Below, piece by piece: positions 35,282 to 43,279 of a stretch of DNA of 64,000 nucleotides. Below the pieces are notes generated by a model, which made no database searches, was not told where the DNA came from, and saw nothing but the letters and a program-made list of their open reading frames with translations. Position 1 is the first letter of the stretch. The number at the start of each line of letters is the position of its first letter. Location of the stretch: positions 138,830 through 202,829 of the forward strand of contig JAKVAQ010000001.1 of the NCBI GenBank assembly GCA_022447665.1, in the 5' to 3' direction. Both the position numbers and the translations under genes were made by a program. The stretch is from Crocinitomicaceae bacterium. GTDB lineage: Bacteria; Bacteroidota; Bacteroidia; Flavobacteriales_D; Crocinitomicaceae.

Positions 35282-35629
35282 TCGGCAGACTACTCTGCAT
35301 CGGCAATTATTATAGATGCTGAGGATATTTCTATTCAAGAAGAGATTTTGAATATTTGACCTGATTTAAGATTGAACTGCTGGATAAAGTCTTGCCAATG
35401 TATATGTGTTTATGGTATCAAGCTCAAATACCCAGATCCCGCAAATCTTGAAGAATTCAAAAAAGACAATTTTGAGTTTTTCAAAAACTTACTATTCCTT
35501 AGTTTAAAATATCCTTCATGTTCTATAGCGATGATTGATGAATACGAACATAATGATTTATCCAGCTACCGAGGATTCATTTTGAAAGCGGGAAATATTT
35601 ACTTAAACGAAATGGGAGATTTTAGCTAA
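35282..35629 (+). pseudogene. degenerate hypothetical gene (in-frame stop)
   Basis: An open frame of 85 codons from 35372 (PDPANLEEFKKDNFEFF, then SIAMIDEYEHNDLSSYRG) is continuous, across one TGA just upstream, with a coding-like stretch reading SADYSASAIIIDAEDISIQ. A single in-frame stop inside a once longer gene is the simplest reading. No family is recognised. Confidence 0.35.
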
Positions 35630-35632
35630 ATA

Positions 35633-35758
35633 ATGGATAAACATTTACACGAATTTAATTCACGCAAGGTTGACTTCCATGACTGTTATGAACAAAGGCT
35701 GAAGCGATTATGCGACCAACTGGGAATTAAAGAAATAGCACTATTAACTTTTAATTAG
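35633..35758 (+). CDS. short hypothetical ORF (41 residues)
   Basis: An ATG four bases after the previous stop opens a charged 41-residue frame (MDKHLHEFNSRKVDFHDCYE, then QRLKRLCDQLG). It may be a tail fragment of the degenerate gene before it. No family is recognised. Confidence 0.2.
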   Translation: MDKHLHEFNSRKVDFHDCYEQRLKRLCDQLGIKEIALLTFN

Positions 35759-35885
35759 AAACTGTGAAAACGTGGTCATTTCAATAATATTAAAAATTCA
35801 TAAAAAAGTCTCCTTGCATTTACAACGTGATCTATTATCTTGATACCAACAAGCTCATATCTACTATTAACGCTATAAAACAATT

Positions 35886-35902
35886 AGCCCTAGTGGGACA
35901 AC
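35886..35902. repeat. copy of tRNA-Gln 3' end (putative att site)
   Basis: AGCCCTAGTGGGACAAC is identical to positions 24581-24597, the last part of the T arm, the acceptor strand and the first base after the tRNA. The rest of the tRNA is absent. A terminator hairpin follows, as it does after the intact tRNA. This is the expected form of a distal att site for an element integrated into the tRNA. Confidence 0.75.
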
Positions 35903-35904
35903 TT

Positions 35905-35936
35905 GAAAAGCTCAATCGAAAGGTTGGGCTTTTTTC
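35905..35936 (+). terminator. terminator after tRNA 3' end copy
   Basis: AAAAGCTCAATC and GGTTGGGCTTTT pair with mismatches around a GAAA loop, followed by Ts. It differs in sequence from the terminator of the intact tRNA. Confidence 0.6.
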
Positions 35937-35993
35937 GTGGTTCATGGTTTTGTGGAAGTTTCGTTGCTGAAAATTTTAAGAGATGTTGGATGT

Positions 35994-36018
35994 TTGAAAA
36001 AATTCTATTCTCTGATAC
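35994..36018. repeat. dispersed repeat (copy 2)
   Basis: This is an exact 25-base match to 24787-24811, with weaker similarity upstream. It overlaps the end of the reverse-strand ORF at 36005 and probably cuts that gene. Confidence 0.7.
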
Positions 36019-36271
36019 TTCTTACATCATTTTGCACTATAACTTCACCAAAAGTCTGAAAATCATATAGATTTGAACTTTTTAAAACAAGTTCACTAGA
36101 GCCGAGTTTGTTTAACAGGTCAAATTTACTCAGACTTCTGAAGCTCTGAAAATTTCCCACTTGAAAATTAATTGCAGTTGAAAATTCAATTCTGGAGTTG
36201 ATCGAATCATTCATTTGGACATTTCGGAAAAATGCCAAGAAGACTGTAAAAGAAAAACAAATGTATTTCAT
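36005..36271 (-). CDS. hypothetical exported protein, probably truncated
   Basis: The 88-residue product has a signal-peptide-like start (MKYICFSFTVFLAFFRNVQM) and a body (INSRIEFSTAINFQVGNFQS) with no recognised family. Its last codons lie inside the dispersed repeat copy at 35994-36018, so the original 3' end has probably been replaced. It is placed 23 bases after the DUF1772-like gene on the same strand. Confidence 0.4.
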   Translation of the reverse strand: MKYICFSFTVFLAFFRNVQMNDSINSRIEFSTAINFQVGNFQSFRSLSKFDLLNKLGSSELVLKSSNLYDFQTFGEVIVQNDVRSIRE

Positions 36272-36294
36272 TGTTCTTAATTAGTTTATCTGTT

Positions 36295-36744
36295 CTAACC
36301 TCTAGTCAACAAAATCAAGAGGCATAGAATAATAACCTCGTTTATCACCCTAAATGAATGCCACCTTTCCCACTTGTTTAATTTTCCCTGTAGCTCAGTT
36401 GGCTTGAATTGGCCTCTGTAGAATTCTGAATTTAAACGCTTAAAAATTTTGTAATAGATGATTAGATAAAGGAATATCAGCGTTGTGATAAGTAAAATAA
36501 TTTCATTTTGAAAAGGATTATTTTTATCACTTGACACCACAGAAGCAAGGATAGAAAGAATGAAAGCAATCGTTATTGGCGTGAAAAACGCAGTCAGTCT
36601 TGGACCAATCCCTTTATAGTGATCTATGAAGTCAGCAACAGAAATTGATTTCCAATGAGGCACAAGAACAATGCTTTCAAACAAATGAGCAGAAATCAGC
36701 AAAATGAGGTTGATTATGGAGACAGATGAAATTAATTCTTCCAT
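36295..36744 (-). CDS. DUF1772-like integral membrane protein
   Basis: The 149-residue protein has four hydrophobic segments. The first helix carries ISAHLFESIVLVPHW, the middle GIGPRLTAFFTPITI, and the last region WERWHSFRVINEVII, the pattern of the DUF1772/anthrone-oxygenase-like family. No catalytic role can be assigned. It overlaps the upstream strictosidine synthase-like gene by one base, indicating translational coupling. Confidence 0.65.
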   Translation of the reverse strand: MEELISSVSIINLILLISAHLFESIVLVPHWKSISVADFIDHYKGIGPRLTAFFTPITIAFILSILASVVSSDKNNPFQNEIILLITTLIFLYLIIYYKIFKRLNSEFYRGQFKPTELQGKLNKWERWHSFRVINEVIILCLLILLTRG

Positions 36745-37820
36745 TATAGTTTGATTCTAGATACGTATGGCACAACATCTCCTCCTAGATACAAATGTCC
36801 ATTATGTTCTTTTAGGGCCCCAGATTCAGTAACTAATTCACCCGCGGGGTCAAACAAGCATCGAACGATATCTCCTTCGGATGTTATTTCAGCAACCATT
36901 CCAAACTTTTCAGGTTTAGGTTTTAAGAATTCTGGCATCGCATAGATTATTTTCTTTATCCTGGGTTTAGGGTGAGCCTTATCAAGTTGATCATTCCTTT
37001 TTGTGGTAAATCCGACCCAATAATTACCATTTTCACGCCTTGAAATATTGTTCGGGAATCCGGGTAAATTTTCCAGAAGAATCTCACTTGTCCCCCTTTT
37101 TTCCCCTTTTATCCAGTATTTTAAAATTCTATAACGGGATGTTTCAGAGATCAAAATGAAATCTTCATTCTTTGAAATCTCCAAACCATTTCCAAAATAA
37201 TTTCCCGCAGATATCGTCTCAACTTTTTTAGTATTCGGATCATAACAAAAAACACCACCTGTTTTTTTCATCTCTAAAATAATTTGGTTTACGTAATCCC
37301 AAGATGTCTGTTGAATGGTTGACATGTTCGCGAAATAAATTTTCCCGTCTGTTGAAATTTTTAGACCTGTTCCCATAAGTATCGGTTCATCTGGAGCAGT
37401 ATGTGTCAATAGGGTATCAATTTTCTTATCTTTCGATATCTTGATGAGACCAACTCCGTTCAACAGAGCTATTATGTTTTCGTCCTTATCGAAAGCCATT
37501 CCGGTAATCCAAGAATCTGTCTTTAAATAAATCTCGGCTTGATTTCGCGGAGAGATTTTGATGATCGCACCCTTGGAAAAGTCTTTTTCTCCAACATGAC
37601 TACCGCAGTAGATATTGCCTTCTTTGTCTACTAGAAATTCTTCAGCTCCATAATAATTTAATAAATGGACCTTCTCTCCATGGGAAAGGTCATCGTTCAA
37701 TTCGTAAACACCTTGGAAATCAGGTTTAAGCGGAGGTGACCAACTTGCTGGTTGAATTTTGCAACCCCAAAAAATTGTGGTTAAAAAAAGGCTTAGGGTA
37801 TAGATAAATGCTTTTTTCAT
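36744..37820 (-). CDS. strictosidine synthase-like / SMP-30-type propeller lipoprotein
   Basis: The 358-residue product has a lipoprotein signal ending IFWGCK. The body is a six-bladed propeller of the strictosidine synthase/SMP-30 type: SWITGMAFDKDENIIALLNG, GNGLEISKNEDFILISETSR, then YRILKYWIKGEKRGTSEI and LPGFPNNISRRENGNYWVG. The family includes lactonases and arylesterases that depend on calcium; the substrate is unknown. It lies between a Crp/Fnr regulator gene and the DUF1772-like gene on one strand. Confidence 0.8.
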   Translation of the reverse strand: MKKAFIYTLSLFLTTIFWGCKIQPASWSPPLKPDFQGVYELNDDLSHGEKVHLLNYYGAEEFLVDKEGNIYCGSHVGEKDFSKGAIIKISPRNQAEIYLKTDSWITGMAFDKDENIIALLNGVGLIKISKDKKIDTLLTHTAPDEPILMGTGLKISTDGKIYFANMSTIQQTSWDYVNQIILEMKKTGGVFCYDPNTKKVETISAGNYFGNGLEISKNEDFILISETSRYRILKYWIKGEKRGTSEILLENLPGFPNNISRRENGNYWVGFTTKRNDQLDKAHPKPRIKKIIYAMPEFLKPKPEKFGMVAEITSEGDIVRCLFDPAGELVTESGALKEHNGHLYLGGDVVPYVSRIKL

Positions 37821-37899
37821 GATCTTGTTCGTTAAATTGTTTTAACAAAGGTCAATCAGAAAAAACCTAAATCCATTTACATATGTAAAGGAATTGGAA

Positions 37900-38514
37900 T
37901 CAACCCTTTTTTCTTCTTATCCTGCTCAGCTGTGTCGGAGAAATCCCTAAGTAAGAAGCAATGTGATATTGTGATACGTATAGTTCGATTTTGGGAAAGG
38001 ATTCTTTCATGATTTTGTAACGCTCAATAGCTTCAAGCAGAGCCATTTCAATTTCTTTTTTTTCTTTTTCCATGAAATAGTGTTCTGCTATTTTCCTTCC
38101 TAATCTCTCCAAATCATGATGTTTTCCGAATAGCTTGTTTATCTCGGAATAGTCTGCAACGAGAACTTCGCAATCAATTAATGCTTGTTGTCCTACTAGA
38201 TTTTTTTCTTTTGAGATTAATGATGTATATGCACCTATAATCGAAGGCCCAGTAAAAAATTGTTTGTTATATTCCTTACCCTCTTCGTTTGTAAAATATG
38301 CTCTCACTATTCCTTTGGTTAAGAAACCAATTTCGTTAGCGACGTAGCCCTCTTTTGCAAAATGATCCTTTTTTCTCAAGGATGTAGGTCTAAATAAAGA
38401 AAGAAGCTCACTTAAAGCGATGTCAGATATTGGTGCAATGCTCTTTAGATATTCTGAGAAAAGCTCAAATTGATCTGTATTTTGTTCAGAATGCATAGCT
38501 ATGAAGTTATGCAA
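37900..38514 (-). CDS. Crp/Fnr family transcriptional regulator
   Basis: The 204-residue protein has an N-terminal cyclic-nucleotide-binding-like domain (LRKKDHFAKEGYVANEIGFL, then GIVRAYFTNEEGKEYNKQFF) and a C-terminal winged helix (QYHIASYLGISPTQLSRIRR). No Cys cluster for an iron-sulphur centre is present. It is the first gene of the reverse-strand group with the propeller lipoprotein (80 bases downstream) and may control it. Confidence 0.88.
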   Translation of the reverse strand: MHNFIAMHSEQNTDQFELFSEYLKSIAPISDIALSELLSLFRPTSLRKKDHFAKEGYVANEIGFLTKGIVRAYFTNEEGKEYNKQFFTGPSIIGAYTSLISKEKNLVGQQALIDCEVLVADYSEINKLFGKHHDLERLGRKIAEHYFMEKEKKEIEMALLEAIERYKIMKESFPKIELYVSQYHIASYLGISPTQLSRIRRKKG

Positions 38515-38937
38515 ATCTGATCAACGTCGATTCTTTATGTCGCTATTTTTCATTTTGATTTTCGGAATATTTATATCCTTCAACAATTTAAGAATACATT
38601 TGCTCAATGCAATTACATTTTTCGGTTTCGTAGCATATTTTTGTTCTTACCACTAGTGTGTAAGGGTGGCTAAAATGTTCCCCGAATGAAAATCACAACC
38701 TCTAATACCGGAGACTATAAATTCCCTTTTTCCTGACTTCTTGATAAAATATCGGAAAATAATATAAGGCTATAAAGGGCTATTGTAAGTTTTAGAAACC
38801 ACTACTACCACTAGAATTGTGACAGGCCACCTTCAAAATTAGTGTGTTTTGAAAACGTTTTGTTTATGACCTAGTAGGACAACAGGAAAGCTCATCAGTA
38901 ATGGTGGACTTTTTTTATTATATATTGGCCTATACTT
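38515..38937. other. 423-base intergenic region with degenerate tRNA/repeat remnants
   Basis: No gene is seen. A diverged copy of the tRNA-downstream repeat (AAGGGTGGCTAAAATGTTC) lies at 38662-38692. A 17-base relic of the tRNA-Gln 3' end (one mismatch) lies at 38870-38886, followed by a decayed hairpin and T-run to about 38920. Confidence 0.6.
38870..38886. repeat. diverged copy of tRNA-Gln 3' end
   Basis: CCTAGTAGGACAACAG matches the tRNA 3' end and flank at 24583-24598 with one change. As at the other two copies, a hairpin with T-run follows. Confidence 0.6.
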
Positions 38938-39996
38938 ATGAATATTCTACGTTATCCAAAATCCAGCGACCGCTCATTAAAAGCTTGGAATGCTTCTGAC
39001 GAATTAATAATTCGCACAGTTTTAGAGGATAATGTTGATATAGAAGACTGTATATTACTTCATGATTTGTTCGGTTATTTAAGTTGTCACCTCAACGATC
39101 ATAAACCTCAAGCTGTAATAACTTTTGCTAGTCAAGAATTTTCGATTCAAAAAAATTCGGAGAATAATTCATGCTCAAAAATTCAGCCCAAAAATATTTT
39201 AGAACATTGGACAACTTCTAAATCGGCTTTAATGCGAATTCCAAAATCCTTGGGTTTATTCGAGTTTTACTTAGCGCGACTTTGTGAAATTTTAGGTAAA
39301 GATGGAGTTGTCTATTGCGGATTTATGACTAAGTATTTTACGCCTAGTTGGCTCAAATTAGCAGAGAAATATTTTGAAGAAGTTAATCAAAGCTTAGCGC
39401 ATAAAAAAAGCCGTTTGCTCATTCTAAAAAAACCCATAAAATCAAAGCTCAATTATATCGAGTCCTTTAAGGATGATAATGACATAGAATGGCAACAATA
39501 TTTAGGAGTATTTTCTTCTGGGAGAATAGATAGTGCCAGCCGCTTCTTTATGGAACATTTAGAGGTGCCAACTGGAGATATTAAAGTAGTTGATGTAGGC
39601 TCTGGGAATGGCGTACTAAGTAAACATGTACAAACGAAAAATCCAGATGCAGAGATTCATTTGGTTGATGATAATTCTTTGGCTACACTCTCGAGTAAAT
39701 TGAATATTAAAGGAGATCAAATACATCATCATTTTTCACGAAACCTAGATTTCCTCGATGACAATTCATGCGATTTGGTTATTTCGAACCCACCATTTCA
39801 TTTTGAATATGAATTAAATCTTGACGTTGCTTTTCGAACGTTCAAAGATGCCTATCGTATTCTTAAAAAAGGAGGAGAATTATGGGTTGTAGCTAATAAT
39901 AACCTGGCATATAAGCCACAAATGTTAAAGTCTTTTGATAATTGTGTTGTGATTGCACAAAACAGAAAGTTTAATATTTATCGCTGCAAAAAGTGA
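38938..39996 (+). CDS. rlmG: RlmG/RsmC-type rRNA guanine-N2 methyltransferase
   Basis: The 352-residue protein has the two-domain layout of RlmG/RsmC enzymes. The N-terminal half contains RYPKSSDRSLKAWNASDELI and LMRIPKSLGLFEFYLARLCE. The C-terminal half is a class I methyltransferase with VVDVGSGNGVLSKHV for S-adenosylmethionine and SNPPFHF near residues 283-289, the NPPF motif of base amino-group methylation. The end (NNNLAYKPQMLKSF, NRKFNIYRCKK) matches RlmG, which makes m2G1835 in 23S rRNA in E. coli. The choice of RlmG over RsmC rests on the N-terminus and is less certain than the family. The stop abuts a lipocalin-like relic. Confidence 0.78.
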   Translation: MNILRYPKSSDRSLKAWNASDELIIRTVLEDNVDIEDCILLHDLFGYLSCHLNDHKPQAVITFASQEFSIQKNSENNSCSKIQPKNILEHWTTSKSALMRIPKSLGLFEFYLARLCEILGKDGVVYCGFMTKYFTPSWLKLAEKYFEEVNQSLAHKKSRLLILKKPIKSKLNYIESFKDDNDIEWQQYLGVFSSGRIDSASRFFMEHLEVPTGDIKVVDVGSGNGVLSKHVQTKNPDAEIHLVDDNSLATLSSKLNIKGDQIHHHFSRNLDFLDDNSCDLVISNPPFHFEYELNLDVAFRTFKDAYRILKKGGELWVVANNNLAYKPQMLKSFDNCVVIAQNRKFNIYRCKK

Positions 39997-40343
39997 AAAG
40001 TCACTTGAAGGAGAATGGCGAGTTACAAGTTTTAAAGAAGATGGGGGTTGATTGGACTGTAGATGATTCTTTGGTGATCACATATACATGGAACTCTTGT
40101 AAAGTAGAAAATGAAGACTGTAGTGGAAGCTGCTCATTATCTCATCCTGATCTTGGAACAGGAACATCTGCATTCACTTATGGCATCTCCGCCGATGGAA
40201 CCATTATTAGTATTGATTTTGCTTCACCAGACTTGGTAGACATGAATTCTATGACCATAGATGAACAGACGGAATCAAAATTCTCATTTATCGGATTTGA
40301 TGTAGATGGATACTATATGGAAATTGAAATGGAGAAACAATAA
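39995..40343 (+). pseudogene. lipocalin-like gene relic, N-terminally truncated and frameshifted
   Basis: Immediately after the methyltransferase stop, one frame reads EKSLEGEWRVTSFKEDG, a typical lipocalin-like domain opening, and then meets a stop. The frame one base apart continues sensibly from VDWTVDDSLVITYTW to EMEKQ at 40343. The switch falls in a run of five G at 40043-40047; four would restore the frame. The signal peptide and first residues are missing. Translation from the GTG at 39993 gives a 116-residue chimera that I do not take as the native product. Confidence 0.65.
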
Positions 40344-40365
40344 CAATAACTCCGATGAACAATTA

Positions 40366-40650
40366 TCAACCCGCTACTTCTGCGGTTTTTTTTACTCGAA
40401 TTCCCAATATGCAGACATCATCGATCTGCTCTACTAACTCCTGTGCTCTCTCTTTTACCCCTTTGTCTAGGATTTCATTTTGTCTTCCTGATGATCGGAC
40501 TCTTAACTTATAAATTAAGTATACAGTAGTCAATACAAGTATTGTAGCGAGAATAACTAAACCACCAAGTTTTCCAAAAATGGAGGATGAATATCCTATG
40601 GATGTTGAGTAAGGTTGTGCTCCTAAGTTAGCGAAAAAGTAATCATTCAA
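40366..40650 (-). pseudogene. SpoIIE-type sensor phosphatase relic with internal deletion
   Basis: The 94-codon frame contains a membrane segment (LVILATILVLTTVYLIYKL), the linker RQNEILDKGVKERAQELVEQ that in sensor proteins leads into a coiled coil, and then directly IDDVCILGIRV, the C-terminus of SpoIIE phosphatases as also seen in the decayed gene at 24960-28326. The whole catalytic domain is missing between them. The normal stop after GIRV is also lost, so the frame runs through the convergent terminator. It is clearly a remnant. Confidence 0.75.
40368..40393 (+). terminator. terminator after lipocalin-like relic
   Basis: AACCCGC and GCGGTT flank a seven-base loop and lead into eight Ts. 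It is overlapped by the reverse-strand phosphatase relic. Confidence 0.75.
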
Positions 40651-40688
40651 TATAAAGCTATTTTATCATTCTCCTTGGACAAAATGTA

Positions 40689-40710
40689 AAACCTGATCTA
40701 GATCAGGTTT
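40689..40710. promoter_or_regulatory. 22-base perfect palindrome
   Basis: The half AAACCTGATCT is followed by its exact complement with no spacer. It lies 71 bases before the next forward gene, after a reverse-strand relic. It could be an operator or a remnant of a terminator stem. Confidence 0.4.
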
Positions 40711-40781
40711 CGCTCTGAGCACCGTCACATACCGATGATAATCAGACATTTACCTTTGATGAAATATAAAAAATTTGGATC

Positions 40782-41096
40782 ATGGCACAAGCAATTACAA
40801 AAACTAAAGCTACAGAAGCAAAAAGCAGCTCTTCTACATTAGGTAAACTCTACGAATACGCAGAATTTAACAGATACGGTATTTATGCAGTACTACTTCT
40901 ATTCAATATGTGTTTAGGGGGTATTGCTGTGGGACTTGGAGCTATGGATTCCGTAGTAGAATTAAGTATACTTGTTGTTTCGGCTATGACTCTATTAACA
41001 TTCATTTTAGCTGTTCAGCCAATGAAAATTATTTTAGGATTGGCAGGAGCACAAATGTTAATTGCCTTAATCATAATTGCAATACACTTATTTTAA
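40782..41096 (+). CDS. small membrane protein with three transmembrane segments
   Basis: The 104-residue product has a Lys/Ser-rich cytosolic start (MAQAITKTKATEAKSSSSTL) and three hydrophobic helices (about residues 33-56, 59-78 and 82-104). The family is not recognised, but the clean topology and lack of decay signs argue for a real gene. It is monocistronic, followed by a possible structured RNA. Confidence 0.65.
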   Translation: MAQAITKTKATEAKSSSSTLGKLYEYAEFNRYGIYAVLLLFNMCLGGIAVGLGAMDSVVELSILVVSAMTLLTFILAVQPMKIILGLAGAQMLIALIIIAIHLF

Positions 41097-41149
41097 TCTT
41101 CACCTGTGAATTAAAGAAAAATCCACATAAATCCAAAAAATAGGTATTT

Positions 41150-41288
41150 ATACTGAGGTTTTTGGCATCTCCGTGTAGTTTCTTTGCATCAGCGTTTTTG
41201 GTAAAGCATTTTATCCAAAACCTATGAGGGCTACACTTATGTGGAGTAATAATGGTTTAAAGAGAAGTCTGGAGGGGCTTCTCTTTTT
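41150..41288 (+). ncRNA. candidate structured RNA, 6S-like (with own terminator)
   Basis: The segment folds by eye into a long hairpin: CTCC and GTGTAG at 41169-41178 pair with CTACAC and GGAG at 41231-41245, a wide open bubble follows (TTTCTTTGCATCAGC on one side, about nine bases on the other), and an apical stem GTTTTTGG/CCAAAACC closes it. AGAGAAG/CTTCTCT with five Ts (41261-41288) is a terminator. An extended hairpin with a central bubble ahead of a terminator is the architecture of 6S RNA, and a Flavobacteria form is known. A convincing promoter is not seen. The identity is tentative. Confidence 0.4.
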
Positions 41289-41364
41289 AGTTTCTATAAC
41301 CCACCCATTACTAAATCGTTTAAGTTTATAGGGTGTATGTAACGGCATAATTGTTGGGCAAAAA

Positions 41365-43164
41365 ATGTTGCTAAAACATTTAAATCCAGCTATGAGGCTA
41401 ATTCTACTAATTTCCCTTTCCTGTTTATTTTCCTATTCAAATTTTTCGCAATGTGATAACCTCACCAACGGTGGCATAATTGGCAATGATGAATCGTTTT
41501 GTACACCTTATGATCCCGCTCCAATTATAAATATTGCAACACCAACTGGTGGTTCAGGTACCATTGAGTACATGTGGATTGCTACAACAACACCTAGTTC
41601 TTTTACCGCGGCAGACGCAGTTCCAGGAGCAAATAGCATAACGTACGATCCTCCATACATTACAGAAACGACATGGTATATAAGATGTGCAAGACGTTCT
41701 GGATGCGATGCTTGGGTAGGTGAAAGCATGGTGAAAAAAGAAATAAAGGCGCTCAATCTTAATCTAATTGCAACACATATTGGTTGCAATGCTGACTATG
41801 GAACTGTAAACGCATACGCCTATGGCGGGGTATCACCGTATAGTTATTACTGGGATGGCATCCTTGGGGGTAACACCAAAACATTTGACGCTCCAGGAAT
41901 TGTGGTTGTTGAGGTAATTGATGCAACGGGTTGCAGCACACTCGAGAGCATTGAGGTTCTTGCCTCTGATTTAGATATTGATATTGTAGTAGAGGATCCT
42001 CCTTGTATAAGTCCCTCAGACGCTGCTCATGTTTATGTTACAGGGGGTATTCCTCCGTACGACATTGATTGGAGTGATGGAAGCTCAGGAACAACACTAT
42101 CTGATTATTCTGAAGGATTATCCGGACCATATACTGTGACAGTAACGGATGCTTCAGGATGTTCATCTATGGCTACGGTTAAATTCGATTCGGGTGAATT
42201 TCCTAAAGCAGATTTAGGCTGTTGTTCAGATACTGTGATATGTGAAGGTAGTACCGCATTTTTACCAGTAGAATTAGAGGGAAGCGGACCATGGATACTA
42301 ACCTATTCGATAAACGGAATGCTTTACGAAGATTCTATAGTTTCCGAACCTTACGGAATAACATTCATTCCGGATGAAACTTCAATGGTAGAATTAGTTT
42401 CAGTATCTAATTATTGCGGACTAGGAGAGGTATGCGGAAAAGCATTTATTGGTGTTGAAAGTTGTGAACCTGAAGGTTGCTGTGGTAGTAGTTTTTACAG
42501 TACAACGGAAATTACTTCTAGTATTGGTGGCTACATTACTTATCAAATCTCAATCTACCCAACTGGTTGCAGAGAAGATCTTGACCGGTTGAATATTGGT
42601 ATTCCTTGTGGATCTATTCATGATATTCATAATAGTGGTGACTTTCCTATGTATATTTCAGAGAGTCCTGATCCTTATACCAGATTAACTGGAATTACAA
42701 TTGAAGACATTGAAGATTTAGGACCTTACGATGGACTATTTATCTCGTTTATGGTTTGTCCTGAAGAATGTGATATAGAATACTACTGCTATCCTATTTT
42801 GGCATATAAATACGATGAATGTATTGATTTTGAAATGTCGCCTGGTTCATGGGAAATGTACTCTGCAGGAAATAATCCAGCAGAACTTAGCGCTAGCCCT
42901 AACCCATTCACAGAAGAAGTATTTATTAGCATCAAAGGTGGGCGTTTCAATCATAATTTTGATAATGGCGCACTCTTGATTTCAGATCCAACGGGAAGGC
43001 CTGTAAGAAAAATTAATTTCGGCGCTATGAGCTACAATGGCATGACGGTTCGTTGGGACGGTGAAGATGAAAACGGAGTGGAAGTTCAACGTGGATTGTA
43101 CTATGTGTCATTTATGGTGGATGGGTATTTTGAAAAAGCAAGTGTACGTGTTTTTAAAAACTAA
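41365..43164 (+). CDS. T9SS-secreted protein with SprB-type repeats
   Basis: The 599-residue product (or 590 from a second ATG at 41392, which gives the cleaner signal peptide MRLILLISLSCLFSYSNFSQ) has an immunoglobulin-like N-terminal domain, two SprB-like repeats (YGGVSPYSYYWDGILGG and TGGIPPYDIDWSDGSSG with VTVTDASGC), a Cys-rich middle region with paired Cys, and a T9SS type A tail (ASPNPFTEEVFISIKG, then GLYYVSFMVDGYFEKASVRV). SprB repeats occur in gliding adhesins and large surface proteins. It should be secreted and anchored at the surface. Confidence 0.85.
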   Translation: MLLKHLNPAMRLILLISLSCLFSYSNFSQCDNLTNGGIIGNDESFCTPYDPAPIINIATPTGGSGTIEYMWIATTTPSSFTAADAVPGANSITYDPPYITETTWYIRCARRSGCDAWVGESMVKKEIKALNLNLIATHIGCNADYGTVNAYAYGGVSPYSYYWDGILGGNTKTFDAPGIVVVEVIDATGCSTLESIEVLASDLDIDIVVEDPPCISPSDAAHVYVTGGIPPYDIDWSDGSSGTTLSDYSEGLSGPYTVTVTDASGCSSMATVKFDSGEFPKADLGCCSDTVICEGSTAFLPVELEGSGPWILTYSINGMLYEDSIVSEPYGITFIPDETSMVELVSVSNYCGLGEVCGKAFIGVESCEPEGCCGSSFYSTTEITSSIGGYITYQISIYPTGCREDLDRLNIGIPCGSIHDIHNSGDFPMYISESPDPYTRLTGITIEDIEDLGPYDGLFISFMVCPEECDIEYYCYPILAYKYDECIDFEMSPGSWEMYSAGNNPAELSASPNPFTEEVFISIKGGRFNHNFDNGALLISDPTGRPVRKINFGAMSYNGMTVRWDGEDENGVEVQRGLYYVSFMVDGYFEKASVRVFKN

Positions 43165-43279
43165 ATTTTCGTTTTTCGCAAAACTATGAAGGCTATCGTG
43201 AAATTCAATTATCTCTTACTGAACTTCCAACATAATTTTGGGGTATAAATGGCACGAGAATTGCCGTAAATCATATGAG

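Noticed and set aside
24597-38937. Complete integrative element or phage at tRNA-Gln
   Set aside because: No integrase, relaxase, replication or structural genes are present; only att-like repeats and cargo are seen.
40910-41143. Forward ORF overlapping the small membrane protein gene
   Set aside because: It is a Cys-rich shadow in another frame of the membrane protein gene.
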